Origin: Hymenobacter properus
GTDB taxonomy: Bacteria > Bacteroidota > Bacteroidia > Cytophagales > Hymenobacteraceae
DNA: 64,000 bases
Assembly: GCF_015694735.1 (NCBI RefSeq)
Contig: NZ_JADQDP010000005.1
Coordinates: forward strand, 124,001-188,000
Direction of reading: 5' to 3'
A model generated the notes under the pieces. It ran no database searches and was not told the DNA's origin. It worked only from the letters and a program-made list of their open reading frames with translations. How positions within the stretch are numbered: position 1 is the stretch's first letter; each line of letters begins with the position of its first letter. A program made the position numbers and the translations under genes. Below are positions 38,328 to 46,838 of the stretch, piece after piece.

Positions 38328-39209
38328 CTAGGCCATTCTGCGTCGCCACCGCCGCACGCCCACCCAGGCAGCGGCCCCCAGCAAGAGCAATGGCCAGATG
38401 CTAACCAGCCCAATGAGCAAGCCGGTCAGCAGCGTCCAGCCTCCGTAAAATGAATCGACCAGCCGGCTGGCAAACGACACCACCGGCGCATCGTGCACGG
38501 GCTGGGCAATGGGCTGGTAGCAAACGAGCGAAACGGTGGAGTAAGCTACCTCATCGTTCAGGGTTTTGAGACGACTCTCGGTGCTTTCAATCTCCTCGCG
38601 CACCTCGCCAATCTTCTCTTCAATTTCCAGGATTTCGCTGATTTTGCGAGCCCGGGCCAGCAGGTCAACATAACGCTTTTCAACGGTGCGTTTGGTGGCG
38701 AGGCGGGCGGCTACGTCGGCGTGCTGGGCCGTCACGTCGTCGGTGGTCAGCTTCTTTTCCTCCACGGTGCCCAGGCCGCTAAGAGCAGCCAGCAGGGGCT
38801 GGAAGCGGCTGGGCACTACCCGGATAGTCATGGCCTGACGCCATTCGCCTTCCTCCCGCACTTCGGTGGCGGCGCTTAGGTAGCCGCCGTTGCGGCGCAC
38901 CAAGCTGTCGAGGCTGGCGCTGGCACGCCGGACGTTGGCCACTTTCAGGCGCAGGTCAGCATGGTAAATGAGCAGCCGGGCCGGCGCTGCGGTGCTAAGC
39001 GCAGGTTGTGGCGTCGCCTTGGTACCGGCGACCGGCGTTAAATCGGCCGTTGGACCTGCTTCGGCGTTTGCATCCGGTGAACCCACCGGGGGCGGAGGCG
39101 CCATAAGCGCATCGGGTTGAATCACCAATGCGGCGGGCTCCTTGTGCGCTTGGCTGCAACTGCCCAGCAGAACCGTGAGCCCAAGAATGATTCCGAAATA
39201 ACGCTTCAT
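38328..39209 (-). CDS. DUF4349 lipoprotein 1
   Basis: The 293-residue product has a lipoprotein signal with lipobox LLGSC (Cys18). A low-complexity linker follows, then the DUF4349 domain (about 75-245: LIYHADLRLKVANVRRAS, NGGYLSAATEV, SRFQPLLAALSGLGTVEEKKL). This contains a coiled coil (about 160-215). A C-terminal membrane helix (LLTGLLIGLVSIWPLLLLGAAAWV) is capped by RRWRRR. It is probably anchored by lipid and by the helix in the envelope. Function is unknown. A paralogue lies 128 nt upstream. Confidence 0.85.
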   Translation of the reverse strand: MKRYFGIILGLTVLLGSCSQAHKEPAALVIQPDALMAPPPPVGSPDANAEAGPTADLTPVAGTKATPQPALSTAAPARLLIYHADLRLKVANVRRASASLDSLVRRNGGYLSAATEVREEGEWRQAMTIRVVPSRFQPLLAALSGLGTVEEKKLTTDDVTAQHADVAARLATKRTVEKRYVDLLARARKISEILEIEEKIGEVREEIESTESRLKTLNDEVAYSTVSLVCYQPIAQPVHDAPVVSFASRLVDSFYGGWTLLTGLLIGLVSIWPLLLLGAAAWVGVRRWRRRMA

Positions 39210-39337
39210 AATGGCTGAATTTGAAGGTGAAGTTGGGAATGAGACCGGCGCAGGTTTGCGGCTAACGCGTCATTAGCGTAAGCTGATATATCCAGTGTAA
39301 AGAATTGGCCACGGAAGACCGCGCTTGCGGTCCCGGC

Positions 39338-40210
39338 CTAAGCCGGCAACTGCGAACGGCGGTGCCACCAGCGCAGCCCGGCCACGGCAGCGCCTGCCAG
39401 CAGCACCAGCGGCCATAGGTTGGTGAGCCAAACCAGCACGCTAAGCACCACCGACCAGCCCCGATTGAACGACTCCAAAAACTGCGGTGCAAACGCTGGC
39501 AAGGGCTCACTCGGCTCGGGCGATGGCAGGAGCTGGTAGTAGTGCAGTGCCAGCGTGGCCCACGCCCGTTGCGCGCCGAATGCCTGCAGCCGAGCCTGTG
39601 CTGCAGTCGCATTGGCTTGGGCCTGACGGGCTTGCTCCAGTAGGTGCTGCACCTGTTTGGCGTCGGTAGTTTTTGTGAGTAGCTGCTGGTATTTGGCCTG
39701 GGCCGTTTGTTGGTCAGCCAGGGTGGTGCTGGCAGCCAAGATATCGGCCGTGACATCGGCCGACGCCACGTCTTTGTTCTCGACGCGGCCCAGCTTGCCC
39801 AGGGCTGCCACTAAAGGCGCAAAGTGCGCGGGCGGCACCTTGATGGTCATTTGCTGGTGCGGGCGGCCGTCGTGCCGCGTCTCGTGGGCATCATTCAGGT
39901 AGGCGCCGTGTGCGTTGAGCAGGCTGTCGATGCCAGTGCTGGCGCGCTCGAAATTGTTGACGGCTAGTTCCATTTTGCCCTCATACACTACCGTGCGGGC
40001 CGGTGCTGCCGGGCTGGGCAAAGCCGCGGCGCCGGAGGAAGCAGCAGCTAAGACGTTAGTTCCCTGCGTCGTGGCCGGGCCTGCTGCCGGCTCATTTTGT
40101 TGTTGAGAGGCGACGGTTTGCGGGCCGGTTTCCACCTGCTCATCTTTTGCCGATTGGGCGCAACCTACCAAGCCGAGTCCAAGAAGGACCGGAAAAATCA
40201 GATTTTTCAT
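39338..40210 (-). CDS. DUF4349 lipoprotein 2
   Basis: The 290-residue product has lipobox LGLVGC (Cys17) and the same layout as its neighbour: linker, DUF4349 region (VVYEGKMELAVNNFERAS, HGAYLNDAHETR, PPAHFAPLVAALGKLGRVENK), a coiled coil (about 150-210), and a C-terminal hydrophobic helix with basic end (LRWWHRRS). Identity with the neighbour is modest, so the duplication is old. ATG 40210 is chosen because the lipoprotein signal begins there; the frame extends to 40342 without a plausible start. Function is unknown. Confidence 0.85.
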   Translation of the reverse strand: MKNLIFPVLLGLGLVGCAQSAKDEQVETGPQTVASQQQNEPAAGPATTQGTNVLAAASSGAAALPSPAAPARTVVYEGKMELAVNNFERASTGIDSLLNAHGAYLNDAHETRHDGRPHQQMTIKVPPAHFAPLVAALGKLGRVENKDVASADVTADILAASTTLADQQTAQAKYQQLLTKTTDAKQVQHLLEQARQAQANATAAQARLQAFGAQRAWATLALHYYQLLPSPEPSEPLPAFAPQFLESFNRGWSVVLSVLVWLTNLWPLVLLAGAAVAGLRWWHRRSQLPA

Positions 40211-40300
40211 CGGAAGATTTAGGGGAAAGCTGAAAGTGAAAACGAACAGCTGCGCGGCTGACTCTTTATCCAGCTTTCGCATCGGGGTAACCCATCGATA

Positions 40301-40336
40301 AAAAAACAGCCCGACCTGTGCGGGCCGGGCTGTTAC
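40301..40336 (-). terminator. Terminator of murA
   Basis: AACAGCCCG pairs with CGGGCTGTT around an inner GC stem, with TTTTTT on the minus-strand side. It lies about 25 nt beyond the murA stop codon. Confidence 0.85.
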
Positions 40337-40361
40337 ACTCAAGTTTGATGGAGCTTTTGAA

Positions 40362-41666
40362 TTACAGGCGCTTAATGTCAGCCCCCAGTGCGTTCAAACG
40401 TTGGTCAATAAACTGGTAGCCGCGGTCAATTTGCTCCACATTGAGGATGGTGCTCTTGCCTTCGGCACTCAGCGCAGCGATGAGCAGGGCCACGCCGGCC
40501 CGGATGTCGGGCGACGTCATGGTGATGCCATGCAACTGCTTCTGCTGGTCGAGCCCGATAACGGTGGCGCGGTGCGGGTCGCAGAGAATAATTTGCGCGC
40601 CCATGTCGATGAGCTTGTCCACGAAGAACAGGCGCGACTCGAACATCTTCTGGTGAATGAGCACCGTGCCCTTGGCCTGGCAAGCTACTACCAACACAAT
40701 GCTCAGCAAATCAGGCGTGAAGCCCGGCCAAGTATGGTCTGACACGGTGAGGATGGAGCCGTCGAGGTAGGTGGCAATTTCGTAGTGCTTCTGGGCCGGT
40801 ATGTGGATGTCATCGCCGCGGAATTCCATCTGGATGCCCAGCTTGCGGAAGGTGTCCGGGATGAGGCCCAATTCCAGAATCTGGCAGTCCTTAATGGTGA
40901 TTTCGGAGCCTGTCATGGCCGCCAGGCCAATAAAGGAGCCGATTTCAATCATGTCGGGCAGCATGCGGTGCTCAGTGCCGCCAAGGCGCTCCACGCCTTG
41001 AATGGTGAGCAGGTTGGAGCCGATGCCCTGAATATTGGCGCCCATACGCACCAGCATGCGGCACAGCTGCTGCAAGTAGGGCTCGCAGGCTGCGTTGTAG
41101 ATGGTGGTGGTGCCCTCGGCCAGCACGGCAGCCATCAGGATGTTGGCCGTGCCCGTCACGGAAGCTTCGTCCAATAGCATGTGGGTGCCGGTCAGCTTGC
41201 CGTCTACCTTGATGCGGTAGAAATCGGTGCCTTCGAGCGTGAGCTTGCCGCCCAGCTTTTCGAGGCCCAGAAAGTGCGTGTCCATGGGCCGTCGGCCGAT
41301 TTTGTCGCCGCCCGGCTTGGGCAGCTGGCAGCGGCCATAGCGCCCCAGCATGGGCCCGAGTATCATCACCGAGCCGCGCAAAGCACCGGCCTGGGCCACG
41401 AACTCGGGCGTGTCGAGGTAGTCGAGGTTGACGTTTTCAGCCTGGAAAATATAGGTGTCGGTGGCCAGCTTACCCACTTTCACGCCCATGTCGCGCAGCA
41501 GCTCAATAAGCTTGTTGACGTCGCGGATGTCGGGGATGTTGCTGATGGTAACGGGCTCGGACGTGAGCAATACCGCGCAAAGAATCTGGAGAGCTTCGTT
41601 TTTAGCGCCCTGGGGCGTGATTTCGCCGCGCAATTGCTTGCCGCCGCGTACTTCAAATGCTGCCAT
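40362..41666 (-). CDS. murA: UDP-N-acetylglucosamine 1-carboxyvinyltransferase with Asp in the active-site loop
   Basis: The 434-residue product catalyses the first committed step of peptidoglycan synthesis, moving enolpyruvate from PEP to UDP-GlcNAc. GGKQLRGEITPQGAKNEAL, RDVNKLIELLRDMG, LRGSVMILGPMLGRYG and GLKHD-like elements mark the EPT fold. The catalytic loop reads PKPGGDKIGRRPMDTH: Asp121 takes the place of Cys115 of E. coli MurA (PGGC). In other bacteria the Cys-to-Asp change keeps activity and gives fosfomycin resistance. DUF4290 is encoded upstream, with a palindrome between the two. Confidence 0.96.
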   Translation of the reverse strand: MAAFEVRGGKQLRGEITPQGAKNEALQILCAVLLTSEPVTISNIPDIRDVNKLIELLRDMGVKVGKLATDTYIFQAENVNLDYLDTPEFVAQAGALRGSVMILGPMLGRYGRCQLPKPGGDKIGRRPMDTHFLGLEKLGGKLTLEGTDFYRIKVDGKLTGTHMLLDEASVTGTANILMAAVLAEGTTTIYNAACEPYLQQLCRMLVRMGANIQGIGSNLLTIQGVERLGGTEHRMLPDMIEIGSFIGLAAMTGSEITIKDCQILELGLIPDTFRKLGIQMEFRGDDIHIPAQKHYEIATYLDGSILTVSDHTWPGFTPDLLSIVLVVACQAKGTVLIHQKMFESRLFFVDKLIDMGAQIILCDPHRATVIGLDQQKQLHGITMTSPDIRAGVALLIAALSAEGKSTILNVEQIDRGYQFIDQRLNALGADIKRL

Positions 41667-41702
41667 GTAGGAGGTGTTTAAAAGTCAGGTGTTCAGATAA
41701 TC

Positions 41703-41800
41703 AGAACGTCATGCTGAGCGCAGCCGAAGCAACTCTACTGCTGAAGTAAATAATTACTGCTGCGGTAGAGATGCTTCGGCTGCGCTCAGCATGACGTTCT
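41703..41800. repeat. Palindromic intergenic repeat, family B copy 2
   Basis: AGAACGTCATGCTGAGCGCA at 41703 is matched by its complement ending in GTTCT at 41800, 11 nt beyond the DUF4290 stop codon. Inner positions have a few mismatches. Confidence 0.86.
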
Positions 41801-41811
41801 AAAAAAGTAAG

Positions 41812-42519
41812 TTACTGGGGCGGCTGTTGCGGCTCCTGGCTACGGCCCTTCTTGCGCTTCTTGCCGTTTTTGCCCCCGAAGTTGTTACCGCCCCGGCCAT
41901 CGCGCCGGTCGCGCGGCTGCGAGGGCTGCGGCACAATGAAGGCCGGCGTGCGGCCGGGCGCCATCTCAAACAGGTTTTCGGCATCCACCACGGCCGGGTC
42001 GAGCCGCAGCTGCCCGCCCGACAGCTCGCTCAGGTGCCGCAAGATGGTCACGTCCTTGGCGTTTTCCTTGTTATGCTGGCGGTACAGAAATTTCATGGTG
42101 CGGCCAATCTGCACCGTGGCCTGCTCGCGCTCGGCGGCGTCTTCCAGCGTCAGGGCTTTGGCAATCAGGGCCTCGATGCCCGCGCCGTAGGCCCGCAGCC
42201 GGGGCGCGGTGCGCGGGTAGGGTACTCGGGCGGGCTTTTCGGTGCGCACAGTGAGGCTGCGCAGCGGCACAGGTGCGTCGAGGGCCACTTCTTCGCCGGC
42301 CATGGCGTGCAGGTGGTTCCAGAGGCGGGTTTGCACCTCGGGCAAGTCGCGCAGCGCGGGCTGCAGGCGCAGCATGAGCTGCACAATCTGGCTGGCGCGC
42401 TTGGTGCGCTCGGCCAAATCTTCCACATCCTTCAGGCTCTGGATGAGCTGGTAGGTGCTTTGCCCATATTCGCGCACCAGCAGTTGCAGGTGGAAGGGCA
42501 GGTTGGTAATATCAGTCAT
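41812..42519 (-). CDS. DUF4290 domain protein
   Basis: The 235-residue product matches DUF4290, a Bacteroidota-specific family of unknown function. NLPFHLQLLVREYGQSTYQL opens it, and the region MKFLYRQHNKENAKDVTILRHLSELSGGQLRLD is strongly characteristic. The C-terminus from about 195 is disordered and basic (RDRRDGRGGNNFGGKNGKKRKKGR), which suggests nucleic-acid contact. In many Bacteroidota it lies next to murA, as here. ATG 42519 is chosen because homology starts there and a -7 box lies 40 nt upstream. Confidence 0.87.
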   Translation of the reverse strand: MTDITNLPFHLQLLVREYGQSTYQLIQSLKDVEDLAERTKRASQIVQLMLRLQPALRDLPEVQTRLWNHLHAMAGEEVALDAPVPLRSLTVRTEKPARVPYPRTAPRLRAYGAGIEALIAKALTLEDAAEREQATVQIGRTMKFLYRQHNKENAKDVTILRHLSELSGGQLRLDPAVVDAENLFEMAPGRTPAFIVPQPSQPRDRRDGRGGNNFGGKNGKKRKKGRSQEPQQPPQ

Positions 42520-42558
42520 AAGAAACAATAGGGGAGGCCGCCGGGGCAGCGCTCCGGC

Positions 42559-42566
42559 CAAAGATA
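42559..42566 (-). promoter_or_regulatory. -7 promoter box of DUF4290-murA
   Basis: The minus strand reads TATCTTTG, a perfect TAnnTTTG match, predicting a start near 42554 and a leader of about 35 nt. Confidence 0.55.
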
Positions 42567-42652
42567 CGGCCTAGGGTTGAGGCAGGACGTAACGTTCTAA
42601 CGCGTTAGGCTCAATGCTGCCAAGCATTTTTGTGTGCTGAAACAAGTCGTTC

Positions 42653-42750
42653 GTCATCCTGAGCGTCGCGAAGGAGCTTCTCAAGCCTGAATAGTTAGCC
42701 ACAATTACTGCGGTTGGCGTGAGAAGGTCCTTCGCGACGCTCAGGATGAC
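42653..42750. repeat. Palindromic intergenic repeat, family A copy 4
   Basis: GTCATCCTGAGCGTCGCGAA at the left is matched by its complement at 42750. Here the arm core is GCGTCGCGAAGG instead of GCGCAGCGAAGG, and the opposite arm has changed in step. It lies 11 nt beyond the helicase stop codon. Confidence 0.86.
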
Positions 42751-42761
42751 AAATAAATGGC

Positions 42762-45011
42762 CTAATGCACCCGCAGCTTGGCAAAGCTCAGCAGGAGCAC
42801 TTTCTCGCCCACTTCCTCGAAGAGGATGGTGGCTTTGGTGGTGCCCTGCTGGTTTTCCAGCGCGTTCACCACACCGAAGCCGAACTTGGCGTGCTCCACA
42901 CGTTGGCCGGTTTGCAGCTTGGAAGTATCGGAAGGCGTAAAATCGGCCGGGGCCACGTATTTCGTAGCCTGTACTTTACGGGGCGGGGTGGGAATGAGGT
43001 TCGAGCGGCGCTCAAAAACGTGCTGAAACGGCGAGCCTTCGCCCGCACCGGGCCCGGCCGAGAATTTCACGTTGAGGTACTGCGGGTCGATTTCGTCCAG
43101 GAAACGGCTTTTCTCGCAGCTGCGCAGGTTGCCCCACTGGTAGCGCGAAGTGGCGTAGCTGAGCGTGAGCTTTTTCTCAGCCCGCGTGATGGCCACGTAA
43201 AACAGCCGGCGCTCCTCTTCCAAATCGGCCCGCGAGGTAATCATCATCTGGCTTGGAAACAGGTTTTCCTCCAGGCCCACGATGTACACGTTGCGGAATT
43301 CCAGGCCTTTGGCCGAGTGAATGGTCATCAGCGTCACGGCCTCACCATCCTGCGCGGCATCCTTCAGGTCGGAGTCCGTCACGAGGGCAATGTCCTGTAG
43401 GAAAGCGGCGAGGCTTTTGTCTTCGCGCTCGGGGTCGTCTACATATTCCTTGATGCCGTTCAGCAATTCCTGAATGTTCTCGTAGCGCGACAAGCCCTCA
43501 ATGCTTTTATCGGCATACAATTCTTCCAGCATGCCGGAGTTTTTGGCAATGAACTTGGCCGCCTCAAAGGCATCTTCCTTCGCCGCCACTACAATGTAGC
43601 TCTTGATTTTTTCAGCAAAACCCACCACCGGGTTGCTCACCCGCGCCGGCATAAACTGGTCGGCGTTGGCCACTACCTCCCACAGCGTGTGGTTGGCTTC
43701 GTCGGCCGTGGTAATTAATTTGCTAATCGTGGTGTCGCCAATGCCGCGCTTGGGGTAATTAATTACCCGGCGAATGGCCTGCTCGTCGTTCTGATTGACA
43801 GTCAGGCGCAAATAGGCCACCAAGTCCTTGATTTCCTTACGCTGGTAAAAGCTCAGGCCACCAACAATCTTGTATTTAATATTTAATTTCCGCAAGGATT
43901 CTTCCATTGCGCGGCTTTGCGCGTTGGTGCGGTAGAGAATGGCAAAATCGTCGTACGACAAATGCCCGTTCATCTTGTCCTCGAAGATAGAATTGGCCAC
44001 CAGTTTGCCTTCTTCGTTATCGGAAGCGGCTTTGATGACTTCAATCAGATTACCATCTTCGTTTTCGGAAAATACATCCTTACGCAATTGCGCCTGGTTG
44101 TTTTTAATCACCGAATTGGCCGCCCACACAATATTTTTTGTGGAACGGTAATTCTGCTCCAGCTTAAATACCTTCAGCTCCGGGTAATCTTTCTCAAAAT
44201 TGAGAATATTGGAAATATCAGCACCACGGAAGGCGTAAATACTCTGCGCGTCGTCGCCTACCACGCAAATATTCCGCTCTTTAGCCGCCAGCTTGCGGGT
44301 AATTAAATACTGCGAATAGTTGGTGTCCTGATACTCGTCTACCATTACAAACCGGAACATATTCTGATATTTATTCAGAACGTCGGCGTGGTCCCGGAAC
44401 AGCACGTTGGTGTTGAACAGCAGGTCGTCAAAATCCATGGCGCCGGCCTTGAAGCAGCGCTGCTGGTACTGCTGGTAGATGACGCCAATCTTGGGCCGCA
44501 GGGCCGCTTCGTCATCAGCCTTGATGGCCGGGTCGCTCAGGTATTGGTGGTGCGAAATCAGCTTGTTCTTGGCTGCCGAAATACGGCCCAGCACCAAGCT
44601 CGGCTTGTAGAGCTTGTCGTCGAGCTCCAGCTCTTTCACAATCTGGCCCACCAGGGTTTTGGAGTCCTGCGTGTCGTAGATGGTGAAGCTGCGCGGGAAA
44701 CCAATCTTGTCGGCCTCGGAGCGCAGGATTTTGGCGAATACCGAGTGGAAGGTGCCCATCCAGAGGTTGCGGGCGGCTGGGCCTACCACCTTCTCCACGC
44801 GGGCGCGCATCTCCTTAGCGGCCTTGTTGGTGAAGGTAAGGGCGAGGATATTGAACGGGTCGACGCCCTGTTCGAGCAGGTGGGCAATGCGATAGGTAAG
44901 CACCCGGGTTTTGCCCGAGCCGGCGCCCGCGATAATCATGCAGGGGCCTTCGGTTTGCAGCACCGCGGCGGCCTGCGAGCCGTTCAGGAGGGAAAGATAA
45001 TCTAATGCCAT
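42762..45011 (-). CDS. pcrA: UvrD/PcrA-type DNA helicase
   Basis: The 749-residue product is a superfamily 1A 3'-5' helicase acting in nucleotide excision repair and clearing of recombination intermediates. Motifs are I (AGAGSGKTRVLTYRI), Ia (ILALTFTNKAAKEM), II (FVMVDEYQDTN), III (VVGDDAQSIYAFRGA), IV (KLEQNYRST), V (VTLMTIHSAKGLEF) and VI (RRLFYVAITRAEKKL). The C-terminal Tudor-like segment ending GQRVEHAKFGFGVVNALENQ is typical of PcrA and UvrD and contacts RNA polymerase. Codons between about 43700 and 44400 are visibly AT-richer than elsewhere. It is transcribed alone. Confidence 0.94.
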   Translation of the reverse strand: MALDYLSLLNGSQAAAVLQTEGPCMIIAGAGSGKTRVLTYRIAHLLEQGVDPFNILALTFTNKAAKEMRARVEKVVGPAARNLWMGTFHSVFAKILRSEADKIGFPRSFTIYDTQDSKTLVGQIVKELELDDKLYKPSLVLGRISAAKNKLISHHQYLSDPAIKADDEAALRPKIGVIYQQYQQRCFKAGAMDFDDLLFNTNVLFRDHADVLNKYQNMFRFVMVDEYQDTNYSQYLITRKLAAKERNICVVGDDAQSIYAFRGADISNILNFEKDYPELKVFKLEQNYRSTKNIVWAANSVIKNNQAQLRKDVFSENEDGNLIEVIKAASDNEEGKLVANSIFEDKMNGHLSYDDFAILYRTNAQSRAMEESLRKLNIKYKIVGGLSFYQRKEIKDLVAYLRLTVNQNDEQAIRRVINYPKRGIGDTTISKLITTADEANHTLWEVVANADQFMPARVSNPVVGFAEKIKSYIVVAAKEDAFEAAKFIAKNSGMLEELYADKSIEGLSRYENIQELLNGIKEYVDDPEREDKSLAAFLQDIALVTDSDLKDAAQDGEAVTLMTIHSAKGLEFRNVYIVGLEENLFPSQMMITSRADLEEERRLFYVAITRAEKKLTLSYATSRYQWGNLRSCEKSRFLDEIDPQYLNVKFSAGPGAGEGSPFQHVFERRSNLIPTPPRKVQATKYVAPADFTPSDTSKLQTGQRVEHAKFGFGVVNALENQQGTTKATILFEEVGEKVLLLSFAKLRVH

Positions 45012-45044
45012 TATTCAGGTAAAACGAGGCCGTAGCTATATCTG

Positions 45045-45052
45045 CAAAGGTA
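45045..45052 (-). promoter_or_regulatory. -7 promoter box of pcrA
   Basis: The minus strand reads TACCTTTG, a perfect TAnnTTTG match, giving a start near 45040 and a leader of about 29 nt. It is one base away from a -7 box on the other strand. Confidence 0.55.
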
Positions 45053-45053
45053 C

Positions 45054-45061
45054 TACTTTTG
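45054..45061 (+). promoter_or_regulatory. -7 promoter box of the 99-residue membrane protein gene
   Basis: TACTTTTG is a perfect TAnnTTTG match, giving a start near 45066. Its upstream contacts would overlap the core of the pcrA promoter, so polymerase cannot sit on both at once. Confidence 0.5.
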
Positions 45062-45137
45062 GCAAAGAGCCTGGAAACAGCGTGCCCATTGCTACTAAAA
45101 GACTTAGGCAAAGGCAAGCGCTTTAGTAAATTGCAAC

Positions 45138-45437
45138 ATGGCCTTCCCCTCTCTCGGTTCGGTGAGCCGCTGGAAACTTGGTTTCTTCAGTTCCATGCTG
45201 TTCTATGCGTTGGGATTCGCGGCTGCGCTGGTACTGGCTCAGTTCATGCCGGTTGCGGACATGTGCAACCCCGGGCTGCCCTTTTATGTGGGACTCCTGA
45301 CGCTGGTGCTCGGCAGCATTTGCCTAGCCGCCGGTTTGCTGGCATTTCTGCTTGGTTATAGAACGCGGTTTGTGAAAGGAGTTATCGCCGCCCACATTTT
45401 GGTTTTAGTTGGGCCGGCCGTGCTGGTTTTGGCTTGA
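45138..45437 (+). CDS. Small hypothetical membrane protein, 99 residues
   Basis: The product has three hydrophobic helices (about 18-38, 48-72, 78-98), a short basic N-terminus (SRWKLGF) and a basic loop (GYRTRFVKG) before the last helix. This is consistent with an inner-membrane protein. No family or catalytic motif is recognised. It diverges from pcrA and lies 57 nt before the DUF3109 gene, which has its own promoter box. Confidence 0.65.
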   Translation: MAFPSLGSVSRWKLGFFSSMLFYALGFAAALVLAQFMPVADMCNPGLPFYVGLLTLVLGSICLAAGLLAFLLGYRTRFVKGVIAAHILVLVGPAVLVLA

Positions 45438-45464
45438 CGCCCGGCGCCCTGGCTAGCAAAGAAG

Positions 45465-45472
45465 TATCTTTG
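45465..45472 (+). promoter_or_regulatory. -7 promoter box of the DUF3109 gene
   Basis: TATCTTTG is a perfect TAnnTTTG match, giving a start near 45477 and a leader of about 18 nt. Confidence 0.6.
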
Positions 45473-45494
45473 CAGTTCTTAGCAGGGCATTATT

Positions 45495-46076
45495 ATGATA
45501 ATTATCCAGGAAACGGTCATCTCCGACGACATCGCCGACCATTTTTTTGTCTGCAACCTTGAGGCCTGCAAAGGCGCCTGCTGCGTGGAGGGCGACCTCG
45601 GCGCGCCTCTCGAAGAACCGGAATTGAAGATTCTGGAGCAGGAATACGCCAACATCAAGCCCTTCCTTACCGAGGCCGGCCAAGCCGCCATCGAGGCGCA
45701 GGGCCTGTACATCAAAGATTGGGAAGGCGACTACAGCACAACTACCATCGATGACAAAGAGTGCGCCTATGCGCTCTACGATGAGCGCGGGATTCTGAAA
45801 TGCGGCATCGAGCAGGCCTACCTGGCGGGCGCCACTACGTTCAAAAAGCCCATCAGCTGCCACTTATATCCCATCCGCATCACCAAGTACGAAGGCTTCG
45901 ATGCGCTGAACTACGACCGGTGGAATATCTGCAACCCAGCCTGCTCGTTCGGCAGCTCGTTGGGCGTGCGCATCTATCAGTTTCTGAAGGAGCCGCTGAT
46001 TCGCAAGTACGGCGAGGACTGGTATGGCCAGCTGGTGCAGGAAATTGAAAACCCAGCGCCGCAGGGGAAGAAATAG
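45495..46076 (+). CDS. DUF3109 cysteine-rich protein
   Basis: The 193-residue product matches DUF3109, related to the YkgJ-type cysteine clusters. Cysteines lie in FVCNLEACKGACCVEGDLGAP, ECAY, LKCGIEQ, ISCHLYP and WNICNPACSFG. These eight or nine conserved Cys could bind zinc or an iron-sulfur cluster. It is cytosolic and of unknown function, widespread in Bacteroidota. The start ATG is 22 nt after a clear promoter box. A palindromic repeat follows 9 nt after the stop. Confidence 0.85.
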   Translation: MIIIQETVISDDIADHFFVCNLEACKGACCVEGDLGAPLEEPELKILEQEYANIKPFLTEAGQAAIEAQGLYIKDWEGDYSTTTIDDKECAYALYDERGILKCGIEQAYLAGATTFKKPISCHLYPIRITKYEGFDALNYDRWNICNPACSFGSSLGVRIYQFLKEPLIRKYGEDWYGQLVQEIENPAPQGKK

Positions 46077-46085
46077 GCAGCAATT

Positions 46086-46194
46086 AAAACGTCATGCCGA
46101 GCGTAGCCGAGGCATCTCGCGTGCCATAGTAGCCCAATCGACAGGTTTACTATAGTACGCGAGATGCCTCGGCTGCGCTCGGCATGACCGTTTT
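46086..46194. repeat. Palindromic intergenic repeat, family C copy 1
   Basis: AAAACGTCATGCCGAGCGTA at the left is matched at the right by GGCATGACCGTTTT with one bulge and one G-T pair. It lies 9 nt after the DUF3109 stop and 13 nt beyond the cyclophilin stop on the other strand; T-runs leave it on both sides. Confidence 0.85.
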
Positions 46195-46207
46195 TGTGGC
46201 AAGAAGA

Positions 46208-46666
46208 CTATTCCTCTTTCACCACAATCTTCTCAATCTCGTCGTTGGCTTGAATCTTATCAACCACGTCCAAGCCTTCTACCACTTTGCCGAACACGGT
46301 GTGCACGCGGTCGAGGTGGGCGGTGTTTTGGCGGTCGTGCACGATGAAGAACTGCGAGCCGCCGGTGTTTTTGCCGGCGTGGGCCATGCTCAGGGCGCCG
46401 CGCTCGTGGTACTGGTGGCCGCCGCTGGTTTCGCAGTCGATTTTGTAGCCGGGGCCGCCGGTGCCGGGCATACCTTTGGCGCCTTCGCGGGTGTTGGGGC
46501 AGCCGCCCTGAATTACGAAATTCGGGATGACGCGGTGGAATTTCAGGCCGTCGTAGAAGCCTTTCTGGGCCAGGTCGGTGAAGTTTTTCACGGTGTTAGG
46601 AGCGTCCTGCTCGTAGAACTCAACCTTCATCACGCCTTTCTTGGTGTGGATTTCTGCGGTTTTCAT
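46208..46666 (-). CDS. Cyclophilin-type peptidyl-prolyl isomerase
   Basis: The 152-residue product is a cytosolic cyclophilin catalysing cis-trans isomerisation of prolyl bonds. It has the typical run of motifs: NFTDLAQKGFYDGLKFHRVI (active-site Arg), PNFVIQGGCPNT, GALSMAHAGKNTGGSQFFIV, and LDRVHTVFGKVVEGLDVVDK. It has no signal peptide. The usual Trp of cyclosporin-binding enzymes is replaced by His (ahead of LDRVHTVFG), as in many bacterial members. It converges on the DUF3109 gene. Confidence 0.94.
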   Translation of the reverse strand: MKTAEIHTKKGVMKVEFYEQDAPNTVKNFTDLAQKGFYDGLKFHRVIPNFVIQGGCPNTREGAKGMPGTGGPGYKIDCETSGGHQYHERGALSMAHAGKNTGGSQFFIVHDRQNTAHLDRVHTVFGKVVEGLDVVDKIQANDEIEKIVVKEE

Positions 46667-46724
46667 GTCTTAAAACTTAATTGATTTAACCACCAATACG
46701 GCAAGTGCCGGACATTAGAGGGCG

Positions 46725-46732
46725 CGAAGGTA
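46725..46732 (-). promoter_or_regulatory. -7 promoter box of the cyclophilin gene
   Basis: The minus strand reads TACCTTCG, the same variant box as in the chemosensory operon promoter. The start would be near 46720. Confidence 0.45.
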
Positions 46733-46838
46733 AGCAAGCCGGCCAGCTTCGGAATAACCTTGCGGGGGCATTCCTGCGTAACGCCAGGCGCTACATTAGC
46801 ACATACTCTTCTTACCTCTTTCACACAATCGTTTTTCA

